A stretch of 15,475 bases of DNA from Methanomicrobiales archaeon (GCA_028678905.1 JAJRCO010000279.1:1-15475), one strand, 5' to 3'; positions 6,752 to 14,424 are shown, counted from the first letter of the stretch. The notes: generated from the sequence alone by a model not told the origin. Translations and numbers: made by a program.

Positions 6752-7325
6752 GATAGGGGTATTCGCCCTTCAGGGCGATGTACATGAACACCTCCATGCG
6801 TTCAGGACTGCACTTACCAAACGAGAATCCCCCGGAGAGGTGGTTCCGGTGCGGAACAAAAGGGACCTTGCGCCCTGTGATGCGTTTGTTATTCCGGGCG
6901 GAGAGTCCACCACCATCTCCCGGCTGATCCAAAAAAATGACCTGTTCCAGGAAATTCGTGAGTACGATGGAGCTATCTTTGCGACCTGTGCCGGGATGGT
7001 GCTGTTGGGAAACGATACCTCAGATGCCCGCATCCAACCCCTGGGAATTATGGACATGGGGGTGGAGCGGAACGCATTTGGGAGGCAGAAAGAATCGTTC
7101 GAATCCGATATCGAGGTGAAGGGATTGAACAGCCCCTTCCACGCAGTGTTCATCCGGGCACCGGTGGTCACCCGGGTAGGCCAGGAGATCGAGGTTCTGG
7201 CCCGTATCCCGGAAGGTATCGTGGGGGTGCGAAAGGAACTGCATATAGCGTTCTCTTTCCATCCCGAACTGACCGGAGATCTCCGTCTTCATGAATTGTT
7301 CCTTGAATCCCTGGAACTGAGATGA
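6741..7325 (+). CDS. pdxT: Pyridoxal 5'-phosphate synthase, glutaminase subunit PdxT
   Basis: PdxT hydrolyses glutamine and channels ammonia to PdxS. This 194-residue protein has GVFALQGDVHEH (6-17), IPGGESTT (51-58), the nucleophile C83 in ATCAGM and the H174/E176 pair in FHPELTGD, so the triad is complete. The start is a GTG at 6741, preceded 10 nt upstream by GAGGTG. A later ATG would remove the conserved FALQGD strand, so the GTG is the better choice. It overlaps pdxS by 11 nt and the next gene by 4 nt (ATGA). Confidence 0.97.
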   Translation: MAVRIGVFALQGDVHEHLHAFRTALTKRESPGEVVPVRNKRDLAPCDAFVIPGGESTTISRLIQKNDLFQEIREYDGAIFATCAGMVLLGNDTSDARIQPLGIMDMGVERNAFGRQKESFESDIEVKGLNSPFHAVFIRAPVVTRVGQEIEVLARIPEGIVGVRKELHIAFSFHPELTGDLRLHELFLESLELR

Positions 7326-7972
7326 AGATCGCGGTTCTTCAGCATGAAGCCGGTGAGACTGCCGGCTTCTTTGAGACCGTGTGGAGGGAACAGAAAGTAA
7401 CGGCCCGGATCCTGCCCCTGTATGAAACGCAGGAGATCCCGGCCCTACAGGAGACCCATCTCCTGATTATGGGAGGGTCCATGAGCGTCCATGACGAACA
7501 GGATTTCCCCTTCCTACGCCAGGAGAAGCGCCTGATCAGGGAATATGTGAAACGAAACCTTCCGGTCCTGGGGATCTGTCTGGGAGCCCAGCTGATCGCA
7601 GATGCATTCGGGGGTCGGGTGTACCCATACCGAAAGGAACTGGGGTGGACCCTGATAACCGGATCAGACACCTCCCCCCCCGTCCCTCTTCCGTCGCAGT
7701 TTTATGCGTTTCAACTGCATGGAGATACCTTTGACCTGCCCTCCGGAGCCACCCTTCTCTGCACGGGGAAAGAGGTGAGAAACCAGGCTCTTTCCGTCGG
7801 AAGTGCACTGGGGTTGCAGTTTCATATGGAAATGACCGCTCCGATGATCGAGAACTGGACCCGTGACAGCGGTGTACGGGAGAAAAAGCAGATACGATCC
7901 GACACCGCCCGCTTTCTCCCATCCAGCAATATGCTGTGCAGGAAAATTGGGGAATGGTTCCTTCATCAGTAG
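7322..7972 (+). CDS. Class I glutamine amidotransferase-like protein (GuaA-type domain)
   Basis: This free-standing 216-residue triad-type amidotransferase domain differs from PdxT. Visible motifs are IMGGSMSV (49-56, oxyanion-loop region), GICLGAQ (84-90, nucleophile C86) and LQFHMEM (165-171, H168 and E170), so a glutaminase triad is present. The form resembles stand-alone GMP-synthetase-like amidotransferases whose substrates are mostly unknown, including some gamma-glutamyl hydrolases. No synthetase domain is fused, and no obvious ammonia acceptor enzyme is next to it. The first base of its ATG lies in the pdxT stop region (ATGA, 4-nt overlap), so it is translated with the pyridoxal phosphate genes. 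Whether it works in that pathway is unknown. The final 40 residues are less conserved in character and may be lineage-specific. Confidence 0.88.
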   Translation: MKIAVLQHEAGETAGFFETVWREQKVTARILPLYETQEIPALQETHLLIMGGSMSVHDEQDFPFLRQEKRLIREYVKRNLPVLGICLGAQLIADAFGGRVYPYRKELGWTLITGSDTSPPVPLPSQFYAFQLHGDTFDLPSGATLLCTGKEVRNQALSVGSALGLQFHMEMTAPMIENWTRDSGVREKKQIRSDTARFLPSSNMLCRKIGEWFLHQ

Positions 7973-7990
7973 TTAAGGGAATACTCTTAA
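7973..7990. promoter_or_regulatory. Imperfect palindrome directly after the amidotransferase stop
   Basis: TTAAGGGAATACTCTTAA starts at the base after the stop codon and has TTAAG/CTTAA arms, seven of nine positions pairing. It sits 26 nt before the ATG of the next gene. It could be an operator for that gene or a weak 3'-end structure. There is no T-run. Confidence 0.25.
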
Positions 7991-8015
7991 TCTCTTGCTG
8001 GGCGAATGATTCAGC

Positions 8016-8960
8016 ATGGCGCTGGGAGAAGAAATCCTGCTGTACAAGGCAGAGGATGCGGAGGAACTGGTTCGCTTCGCGAAGAAACACAAGTGCGGTG
8101 CATCGAAACGGGTGCTGACCTCGATTCATACGGAAATGAACCTGAAAGGCAGTATCCGCACCTTTCTCTCCTTTGTTCAGGAAATGCAGAGCAAAGAAAG
8201 CATCGGCGATTCTCCCGAAAGAAAAGACGTGTACCTGGAAGCCGCGGACGAGATGCACCACCGCAGCAAAGTTCTTGAGGAATTCTTAACCAGCCATAAG
8301 GCGGGCGATCGCCTCGATCAGGGGCCCGAATGGGAACGCCTCCAGCAGCTCACCGGTTCGGAAGCATCGGAACAGACGTCGTTATGTGAAGAAGATGAGT
8401 CTTTTCTTCACGACCGGTACCTAACACTTATTCTTCTTCAGGAAAACAGCCTGATAGAACCAAGGGATGACGGAATGTACCTGCGGGGGACGATCGATCC
8501 GGAGGAGGCCATCACTGAGTATCCCGCCGATCTGCTTCTCGAACCAGAAAGCGATGACCTGGCTACCCACGGTATTACGCGCCTGATCACCACATATTCG
8601 GAAACCGTGTATCCCGTGACACTGGGGCCTGAATCGGTTCTGATGCTAGAGCTCGACGAGCTGGAGAAATTCGGTCAGAGTCGGGAGGTAGAGGAAGACT
8701 CATTTTCCCGAGCTCTGATGAACCTTGCGTTGAAGAAAATGATCGTGGACAAAGTCATCCTCTTTTTGCGGGAGAAGAAAAAGACGTCGAGAGAAGAAAT
8801 ACTGGCTCAGATGAAAGATTTCGAACTCGCGATACCCGACACCATCGATCATTTTTCTTTCCATCTGCATACCTCATTCATCGACGAACTTTTAGACGAT
8901 CTGCGCAAGATACGGACTATCCAGGGAAAGGATTCCAGAATCCGGTTTATCGGTGAGTAG
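8016..8960 (+). CDS. Conserved-looking hypothetical protein, acidic, with a winged-helix-like C-terminus
   Basis: I do not recognise this 314-residue protein. It is soluble (no signal peptide or membrane segment), acidic and mostly helical. Residues 1-65 are an amphipathic helical unit (EDAEELVRFAKKHKC, then SIRTFLSFVQEMQ). Glu/Asp-rich linkers follow, then a beta/alpha middle part (GMYLRGTIDPEEAITEYPAD, ITTYSETVYPVTLGPESVLM). The C-terminal part from about 233 (RALMNLALKKMIVDKVILFL, EEILAQMKDF, IDELLDDLRKIRTIQGKDSRIRFIG) has the helix-helix-helix-wing pattern of a winged-helix domain, which is an inference. Codon usage looks like the neighbours, and the frame is long and uninterrupted, so the gene is real. 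The start is the ATG at 8016, 43 nt after the amidotransferase, without a clear Shine-Dalgarno sequence. Confidence 0.75.
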   Translation: MALGEEILLYKAEDAEELVRFAKKHKCGASKRVLTSIHTEMNLKGSIRTFLSFVQEMQSKESIGDSPERKDVYLEAADEMHHRSKVLEEFLTSHKAGDRLDQGPEWERLQQLTGSEASEQTSLCEEDESFLHDRYLTLILLQENSLIEPRDDGMYLRGTIDPEEAITEYPADLLLEPESDDLATHGITRLITTYSETVYPVTLGPESVLMLELDELEKFGQSREVEEDSFSRALMNLALKKMIVDKVILFLREKKKTSREEILAQMKDFELAIPDTIDHFSFHLHTSFIDELLDDLRKIRTIQGKDSRIRFIGE

Positions 8961-9221
8961 TGTACGCAGGTGATCGGGTGACTGTAGTATGACCTGAGCG
9001 TCTGATGGAAAGATCACGGGTTGGGCCCTCACAATTCCCCGTAATCTGCAGGGACTATCTTTTGAAAACACTCCATCACTCGTCATATTTCACCTGTCTC
9101 AGGCATGTCCCGCCCTGCTAAATACTGACGATGGCAACCGAGGAAACGGAACACGAGGCAGCGATCAGGAACACCCCCAAGAAATATACGTCTCTCACTG
9201 ATGTGGGGAAGGACACTATTA

Positions 9222-9560
9222 TCAGGCGTGAATCATCACCAGCATCATCTTAAACGGTGATATCGCCCGCACCGCGTGAGGCACCCGGGCCGGCATAAGA
9301 ATCATCTCTCCCTCCATTACCAGATAGGGTGTTCCCTCGATAGTAACCTCCAGCTGTCCTTCAAGGTTGATCAACAGGGCATCATAAGGGGCGGAATGCT
9401 CCGATAATCCCTGTCCCTTATCGAAAGCAAACAAGGTCACGGTGCCAGAAGCCGTGTTGATAAGCATACGGCTGACAATGGAACCGTCCTGATAAGAAAC
9501 CATCTCCCGTAGAGGGACAGGCGACGACGCGGAAACAGGGGATCTCTCCTTTTCGGTCAT
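9222..9560 (-). CDS. Small single-domain cupin protein
   Basis: This 112-residue protein is essentially one cupin beta-barrel. Motif 1 is represented by GQGLSEHSAPYDALLINLEG (49-68, with H55 and the E of LEG). Motif 2 is GEMILMPARVPHAVRA (84-99, with P90 and H95). The first motif has one histidine instead of the usual two, so any metal site would use fewer or different ligands. The family is too diverse to assign a substrate; small cupins of this kind often bind metals or sugars. I start it at the ATG at 9560. A TTG nine codons upstream (9587) is in frame, but its extra residues lie outside the cupin domain. It stands alone between two convergent or gene-free stretches, downstream of hppA on the same strand. 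Confidence 0.85.
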   Translation of the reverse strand: MTEKERSPVSASSPVPLREMVSYQDGSIVSRMLINTASGTVTLFAFDKGQGLSEHSAPYDALLINLEGQLEVTIEGTPYLVMEGEMILMPARVPHAVRAISPFKMMLVMIHA

Positions 9561-9740
9561 TAACTGAAAATATACCCGACCTGGCAATGAATTCTCCGGT
9601 AAAGCAATACGGTGTATTCAGTTCCATCTCGGGACCGCCCCCCTGTTGCATGACCATCCGCCTCGTGTAACTCCCTCTCTGAAGATTGAAAAATAGATCT
9701 TTTTTACGGCATACCAATTCCGTAAGTCACGTCCGAGGTA

Positions 9741-9752
9741 GAAAAAAAAATA
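9741..9752 (-). terminator. Oligo-T terminator after hppA
   Basis: Directly after the hppA stop (TAA, 9753-9755) the minus strand reads TA followed by nine consecutive T's. Archaeal RNA polymerase terminates on such T-runs without needing a hairpin. A 6-bp inverted repeat (TTACGG/CCGTAA, 9704-9725) lies further downstream. Confidence 0.6.
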
Positions 9753-11777
9753 TTACAGGAGAAAGATCGGTGCGAAGACCACCGCAACGATCGCCATCAG
9801 TTTCAGAAGAATGTTCAAGGCAGGGCCGGCGGTATCCTTGAACGGATCGCCTACTGTATCACCAGTGACCGCCGCTTTGTGTGCAGGGGAGCCTTTTCCC
9901 CCGCAGTTACCCTGTTCGATCCACTTTTTGGCATTATCCCAGGCCCCCCCTGCATTAGCCATCATAATAGCAAGGACAAATCCACTGGCGATGGAACCGA
10001 CCAGCAGCCCCGCGAGGGCACCTTTCCCAAGGAAAATGCCTACAATTAAGGGAGAAACTATAGCCAGGACGCCGGGAAGAATCATCTGCCGTACTGCTGC
10101 CTTGGTGGAGATGTTGATAGCCGCGGTATAGTCAGGTTCCGCCTTCCCCTCCATGAGTCCAGGGATTTCTCTGAACTGCCGGCGGACTTCATCTACGATA
10201 TACCCAGCCGCTTTACCGACTGCAGTCATAGCAAAGCTGCAGAAAAGGAAGGGAAGCATGGCTCCGAGGAGAATGCCGACGAAAACGGTGTACTCAAGCA
10301 TGTTCACGATATCCAGATTGACACTCTGAGAGTATGCGGCGAAGAGTCCGAGAGCAGTCAGAGCAGCACCTCCAATAGCAAAGCCTTTTCCAATTGCGGC
10401 AGTGGTGTTCCCAACCGAATCAAGCGTGTCGGTGATTCTACGGACACCCGCTTCCTGGTGGGACATCTCCGCGATCCCTCCCGCATTGTCGGCTACGGGC
10501 CCATAGGCATCGACGGACAGGGTAATACCGAGTGTTGCAAGCATTCCGACACCGGCAATGGCAATCCCATATAACCCAGCCTGATTTGCGGCGATGATGA
10601 TGGCAGCTGCGATTATCAAGACAGGAATAAAAGTGCTTTCCATCCCTTTCGCGAGGCCTGCGATGATATCGGTTGCTGCCCCGGTCTCACAGGATTTTAC
10701 GATGGCCAGCGTAGGTGCGCGTTCATAAGAGGTATAGTATTCGGTGATAAGTCCGATGAGAAATCCGGCCACCAGACCAGCGACAGTGGCGATGAAGATC
10801 CCGAGATACTGGGGTCCGATCAGGATGACCACCAGATAGTACGTTGCAAAAATTGTGATGATCAAACTCGCGAAAGTTCCTGCATTGAATGCTTTGTGAA
10901 TAGCACTACTTTCATTTTTACTCGTACGGACGAAGAATGACCCGATGATAGAGGCGATAATTCCGGCTGCTGCTATCAATAAGGGCAGGAAGACAAGATT
11001 AATGGGGCTCACACCTATAAACTGCGTTCCCGCAATTGCCGTTACCGCGATAAGCATGGTAGCAATTATTGAACCGACATAAGATTCATAGAGATCCGCT
11101 CCCATTCCTGCGATATCCCCTACATTGTCTCCGACGTTATCTGCAATCACCGCGGGATTTCGGGGGTCGTCTTCAGGAATTCCTGCCTCTACCTTTCCTA
11201 CAAGATCCGCCCCTACATCTGCTGCTTTGGTGAAGATCCCTCCTCCGACGCGGGCAAACAGGGCGATAGAACTGGCGCCGAGAGAAAACCCTGAAACGAT
11301 ATTCACCACAGCCGCAAGATCAAGTGTGCTGAAGGCATTGACCAGATAAAACATGATGGAAAGTCCGAAAAGACCGAGACCGACGACGGTGAGTCCCATT
11401 ACCATCCCGCTGGAGAAGGACACCCTGAATGCGGCGGCCATCCCGCGTTTTGCTGCATTGGTAGTCCTGACGTTAGCCCTGGTTGCAGCACTCATACCCA
11501 CGAATCCTGCCGTCGCGGAAAGAACTGCTCCTACAATGAAACACACGGCTGTCAGGGGGTGGATGACCAGGGCCAGAACAATGGCAAATCCGATCACAAA
11601 AATCGCAATGTAGGAGTATTGCTGTTTGAGATAGACCATGGCTCCTAGTTGAATGGCTGACGCGATCTTCCGCATCAAATCGGATCCAGTCTCCTCTTTC
11701 ATCATAGACCGGAATGAATACGCTGCAAAGAGCAATCCAATGATTGCACATACCGGTGCCCAGATCAGTAAATCCAT
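9753..11777 (-). CDS. hppA: Membrane-bound K+-dependent ion-translocating pyrophosphatase (probably Na+-pumping)
   Basis: This 674-residue polytopic protein hydrolyses pyrophosphate to drive cation export. Substrate motifs are DVGADLVGKVE (187-197), DNVGDNVGD (213-221) and, near the C-terminus, GDTVGDPFKDTAGP (639-652). Family studies link Ala/Gly at the positions corresponding to 460 and 463 with K+ dependence, and Lys/Thr there with K+ independence. This protein has GNTTAAIGKG with A460 and G463. It also has a Glu directly after GADLY (E231), the position seen in Na+-PPases, rather than four residues later as in plant H+-PPases. I set the start at the ATG at 11777, where the conserved MDLLIWAPVCAIIG helix begins. 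GGAGGT lies 11 nt before it, and the 20 extra in-frame residues upstream are basic and atypical. Whether it pumps Na+ is inferred. Confidence 0.96.
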   Translation of the reverse strand: MDLLIWAPVCAIIGLLFAAYSFRSMMKEETGSDLMRKIASAIQLGAMVYLKQQYSYIAIFVIGFAIVLALVIHPLTAVCFIVGAVLSATAGFVGMSAATRANVRTTNAAKRGMAAAFRVSFSSGMVMGLTVVGLGLFGLSIMFYLVNAFSTLDLAAVVNIVSGFSLGASSIALFARVGGGIFTKAADVGADLVGKVEAGIPEDDPRNPAVIADNVGDNVGDIAGMGADLYESYVGSIIATMLIAVTAIAGTQFIGVSPINLVFLPLLIAAAGIIASIIGSFFVRTSKNESSAIHKAFNAGTFASLIITIFATYYLVVILIGPQYLGIFIATVAGLVAGFLIGLITEYYTSYERAPTLAIVKSCETGAATDIIAGLAKGMESTFIPVLIIAAAIIIAANQAGLYGIAIAGVGMLATLGITLSVDAYGPVADNAGGIAEMSHQEAGVRRITDTLDSVGNTTAAIGKGFAIGGAALTALGLFAAYSQSVNLDIVNMLEYTVFVGILLGAMLPFLFCSFAMTAVGKAAGYIVDEVRRQFREIPGLMEGKAEPDYTAAINISTKAAVRQMILPGVLAIVSPLIVGIFLGKGALAGLLVGSIASGFVLAIMMANAGGAWDNAKKWIEQGNCGGKGSPAHKAAVTGDTVGDPFKDTAGPALNILLKLMAIVAVVFAPIFLL

Positions 11778-11835
11778 ACCCTTCGTAGACCTCCACGATC
11801 TCTTTTTGAATGTATCCCTCAAAGGTTGCATGCCC

Positions 11836-11849
11836 ACGTTTAAAAAACA
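11836..11849 (-). promoter_or_regulatory. hppA promoter (TATA-like element)
   Basis: On the minus strand TTTTTTAAACG lies about 65 nt before the ATG at 11777. Transcription starting about 25 nt downstream would give a leader near 35-40 nt that contains the GGAGGT ribosome-binding site. This fits the shorter hppA start and would place the alternative upstream ATG outside or at the edge of the message. Confidence 0.4.
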
Positions 11850-11879
11850 GACTGATTGAGAATTTCAGCCGGTTTTCTC

Positions 11880-11895
11880 CCTATTCACGAATAGG
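11880..11895. promoter_or_regulatory. Perfect palindrome upstream of the hppA promoter
   Basis: CCTATTC-AC-GAATAGG has two 7-bp arms and a 2-nt centre. It lies about 35 bp upstream of the hppA TATA-like motif, where an activator could bind. As an RNA hairpin a 2-nt loop is unfavourable, which favours a DNA site. Confidence 0.3.
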
Positions 11896-12100
11896 CATTA
11901 GGGTATCCCGATGTGCACCGGACATCGATCACCGAGAGGGATATACGTGAATATTCTCTTCGTTCGTGTGAAGACGCATTACCGGATGATTCTCGGTCTG
12001 TACCATAATCCAGCCGAAACTGGTGCACCCGTTTGACAGGACCGGTGACATGTCGGCTCCGGTTGATGCCTTCTGACCTGTCGGGATTCCCTTTCCAGAA

Positions 12101-13519
12101 TCAGGATGCAATAGGGAGGGTAAAATCGAGAACTTCCGGCTGCAGGGTCTGGAGATCCAGGATAACTGATCGCCCCGGGGTCGGATGGACATTCATCTGC
12201 TTCTGGAATGTGGTCTGCGACTGCCAGGCTCCGGCATTGATGCCCAGCACTCCCCGATAGGTGGTGATCCCCGAAGTATGGACATGCCCGGTATGGAGGA
12301 CCTCGGGTACGGGGTCTATGATCAGCCGATCGGTCTTCTCTGCAGCGAGAGGAACTCTCTTCCCGTAGGTGAGTGCAAGGTGCCGGCGTCGAAGCATCTC
12401 CTCCATCATCTGCTGGGGATGTGCATAGGAGGCATCGGGGATCAGGCCGATCATGTCATCGATGGATCTTCCATGGTACATCAGTACCCGAACTCCCTGC
12501 AGGGAGAGCAGGCACGGGTTCTCTACCCAGATGCAGTTTTTCGGAAAGCCCTTCCTGAAAGGTTCCGGTATGGTCGGTTGAGGTTCCACCCCCCGGACGA
12601 TGTCGTGGTTGCCGGGAGAAAGGATGATCCGTATATGACGGGGAATAGTAGAAAGCATCTCACCAAGGGCCGTATACTGGTCGTATATGTCCTTGATCAC
12701 CAGCTCTGCGTCCTGATTTGGGTATATCCCTATTCCGTCCACCAGGTCTCCGGCAATCAACAGATACTGGGCGTTGCTCTGCTCCATCCAGTCAACAAAT
12801 CTCCCCCATTCCCTCTCCATGAAAGTATTGCTACCCACATGGATATCAGAGATAAATACCGCCCTGCCTGGTCGTTCACTGTGGTAGGGTGCATGGGTGA
12901 CCGGGATATCCGGTCGGATTACGGAATCAGCAAAAAAGATTTTTCCGTCGTTTGATAGCTTTCCCCTCACCCCGATCACTTCATCCGGAACAATTCGTTC
13001 TGCTTCTGAAAATACCGGCCGATCCTTATTAAACAGGACTGGTATCTGTCCAGTGGTATCTTCCACATCTGCCATCCGATGGCCGTGGGTGGTGGTGCGG
13101 ATGTCCGACACCATCCCGATAAGCGTACATTCCTGCTGCTGACGGTAGAGGTTGTTGCGACTCAATGCCTGGATGGGGATGGCCGGAGTCCTTGCCCGGA
13201 TCATCTCCCCCAGCCGGGTGAACCGATCACGGAAATAGTGAAGGAAATCTCCGAAATTACCACTCGGGTTAGAGATACCATCCGCACCACGAAGAACCTC
13301 CAGATCTGGTTCCGGAAGAAATCGTATCCCATCTCTCTCACTGCGTAATGCCGGTACGTGTTGGGAAGAGACCACCAGCGTATCCTGAGGCAGGCCGGCG
13401 AGAATTTTGTCAATGAGGGAGGGATCGTTCTGATCCCGTAAGTAGCGCACCACGTCGGGATGCACCTGTCTTTTAGTGGTAAGGAATCTCTGAACGATCT
13501 CCTGTTCGCCGGGCATCAT
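12101..13519 (-). CDS. polB: DNA polymerase D (Pol II) small subunit DP1, exonuclease
   Basis: DP1 is the proofreading 3'-5' exonuclease subunit of the archaeal family D replicative polymerase and pairs with DP2. Of 472 residues, the N-terminal ~110 form a helical part. An OB-fold follows (about 130-205, CTLIGMVSDIRTT to GKIFFADSV). The C-terminal calcineurin-like phosphoesterase domain contains ISDIHVGS (223-230), AGDLVDG (256-262), SPGNHD (301-306), YHG (348-350) and GHVHTSG (411-417). All metal-binding motifs are intact, so the exonuclease should be active, unlike eukaryotic B-subunits. DP2 is not in the window. Two ATGs stand in tandem at the start (13519 and 13516). It is divergent from the signal peptidase gene with 87 bp between them. 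Confidence 0.96.
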   Translation of the reverse strand: MMPGEQEIVQRFLTTKRQVHPDVVRYLRDQNDPSLIDKILAGLPQDTLVVSSQHVPALRSERDGIRFLPEPDLEVLRGADGISNPSGNFGDFLHYFRDRFTRLGEMIRARTPAIPIQALSRNNLYRQQQECTLIGMVSDIRTTTHGHRMADVEDTTGQIPVLFNKDRPVFSEAERIVPDEVIGVRGKLSNDGKIFFADSVIRPDIPVTHAPYHSERPGRAVFISDIHVGSNTFMEREWGRFVDWMEQSNAQYLLIAGDLVDGIGIYPNQDAELVIKDIYDQYTALGEMLSTIPRHIRIILSPGNHDIVRGVEPQPTIPEPFRKGFPKNCIWVENPCLLSLQGVRVLMYHGRSIDDMIGLIPDASYAHPQQMMEEMLRRRHLALTYGKRVPLAAEKTDRLIIDPVPEVLHTGHVHTSGITTYRGVLGINAGAWQSQTTFQKQMNVHPTPGRSVILDLQTLQPEVLDFTLPIAS

Positions 13520-13528
13520 TATCGCAGC

Positions 13529-13557
13529 TTTCCTGGAATCTTATATCGATTTCCTGG
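13529..13557. repeat. Direct repeat TTTCCTGG, 21 bp apart, in the polB leader
   Basis: TTTCCTGG occurs at 13529-13536 and 13550-13557. The spacing of 21 bp places both copies on one face of the helix. They sit 10-40 bp upstream of the polB ATG and on the far side of the signal peptidase promoter. This is a possible paired binding site; with only two 8-bp copies, chance is possible. Confidence 0.25.
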
Positions 13558-13563
13558 GTAGAG

Positions 13564-13574
13564 AGGATATATGT
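13564..13574 (+). promoter_or_regulatory. TATA-like promoter for signal peptidase, in the divergent intergenic region
   Basis: GGATATATGTT lies about 36-40 nt before the ATG at 13607. A start 25 nt downstream leaves a leader near 10 nt, consistent with the weak ribosome-binding site. ATATAT is symmetric, so the same element could also serve polB. Another minus-strand candidate for polB is TTATTTATTTTC at about 13582-13593. Confidence 0.35.
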
Positions 13575-13606
13575 TCTGACAGAAAATAAATAATGGACAG
13601 GTTCGC

Positions 13607-14320
13607 ATGGATGCTGTACGGATTCGCGATGCGATAAGCAGGTTCAGAACCAGTACCCATCCCGCGATATCTCTTCTCCGCGATCTGCTCTGGGTATTTC
13701 TGGTCGTCGGAGGAATCGCCCTGAGTCTGTTTCTCGTTTCCGGAACTTGGCCAGCAGTTGTAACCGTGGAATCGGAGAGCATGGTACCGCATATGAATGT
13801 GGGGGACCTGGTGCTGGTGGTGGACAAAGATCGGTTTGGTCCGCTCATCAGCGCGGAAGAAGGCCGGGAAAGTGGCTTTTTGTCTTTCGGGGATTATGGA
13901 AATGTGATCATCTACCAACCCAACGGCATGGCGAGCATCCACCCCATCATCCACCGCGCGCTGTTCTGGGTAGAAACGGGTGAGGTGGTACCGGTCACCA
14001 TCCAGGTGGACAGTTATTTTTTTGAACGGAACATCACGGCACCCCACGAAGGATACATTACCAAAGGGGATCATAATGCCAACATCGATCAGGTCGGGGC
14101 GATTCAGGGAATCGGACAGATCGAGCCGGTGCAAAGAGATTGGATCGTGGGAAAGGCACTGTTAGCGATTCCATTTCTCGGATATCCCGCTCTTTACCTC
14201 CCTCAGTTTGCCGCGGTGATCATCATCATCCTTATCCTGCACGAGCTCTATCTCTCCTCACGGGAGAAAAAGGAAGAGGGGAAGGCAGAAAAGAGTCCCC
14301 GGAAAAAGGGTAGGCGCTGA
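13607..14320 (+). CDS. Signal peptidase I, archaeal/ER type (S26B)
   Basis: The 237-residue protease removes signal peptides from exported proteins at the outer face of the cytoplasmic membrane. An N-terminal membrane helix (about 24-45) anchors it. The catalytic domain follows with SESMVPHM (nucleophile S58), IIHRA (H116) and TKGDHN (D155). A Ser-His-Asp set replaces the bacterial Ser-Lys dyad, as in the eukaryotic Sec11 type. A second hydrophobic segment at about 195-216 and a highly basic C-terminal tail (EKKEEGKAEKSPRKKGRR) put the tail in the cytoplasm. The insertion between Ser and His (about 75-100) is longer than in minimal forms. A different-frame ATG at 13593 is closer to the promoter but gives no product, so 13607 is chosen. 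Confidence 0.93.
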   Translation: MDAVRIRDAISRFRTSTHPAISLLRDLLWVFLVVGGIALSLFLVSGTWPAVVTVESESMVPHMNVGDLVLVVDKDRFGPLISAEEGRESGFLSFGDYGNVIIYQPNGMASIHPIIHRALFWVETGEVVPVTIQVDSYFFERNITAPHEGYITKGDHNANIDQVGAIQGIGQIEPVQRDWIVGKALLAIPFLGYPALYLPQFAAVIIIILILHELYLSSREKKEEGKAEKSPRKKGRR

Positions 14321-14378
14321 GCAGCTGTGCCCGGAAGAGGAGACTATCTGCAACGGATCTCATAACTGACGTGTAACC

Positions 14379-14403
14379 GGCAGGGTCAGACTATTTTTCT
14401 GCC
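14379..14403 (+). terminator. Possible transcription end after the signal peptidase gene
   Basis: A GGCAG/CTGCC inverted repeat brackets a CTATTTTTCT segment with five T's, about 60 nt after the stop. It is short and weak, but it lies between two convergent genes where a terminator is expected. Confidence 0.25.
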
Positions 14404-14424
14404 AATCCAGAATATCCCGTTCGG

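Larger units (their letters stand above)
11778..12100. other. 323-nt gene-free region between polB and hppA
   Basis: No convincing gene is present. The minus-strand frame at 11929-12192 is rich in Arg/Ser and overlaps the end of polB. The region holds the hppA leader and promoter, a 16-bp palindrome (11880-11895) and an AT-rich GAATATTC segment near 11950. No T-run terminator for polB was seen, so polB transcripts may read toward hppA. Confidence 0.5.

Noticed and set aside
9131..9253. Plus-strand 40-codon frame beginning MATEETEHEAAIRN
   Set aside because: It is a plausible hydrophilic peptide, but it is short, has no Shine-Dalgarno sequence and runs into the 3' end of the cupin gene on the other strand. 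It matches nothing I recognise.
9704..9725. TTACGG/CCGTAA inverted repeat as a bacterial-type terminator
   Set aside because: On the minus strand the hairpin is followed by A's, not T's. The T9 run directly after hppA is the better terminator.
11778..11837. 20-codon N-terminal extension of hppA from the ATG at 11837
   Set aside because: The extension is basic and atypical for the family. A GGAGGT site lies 11 nt before the ATG at 11777, and the predicted transcription start falls after the upstream ATG.
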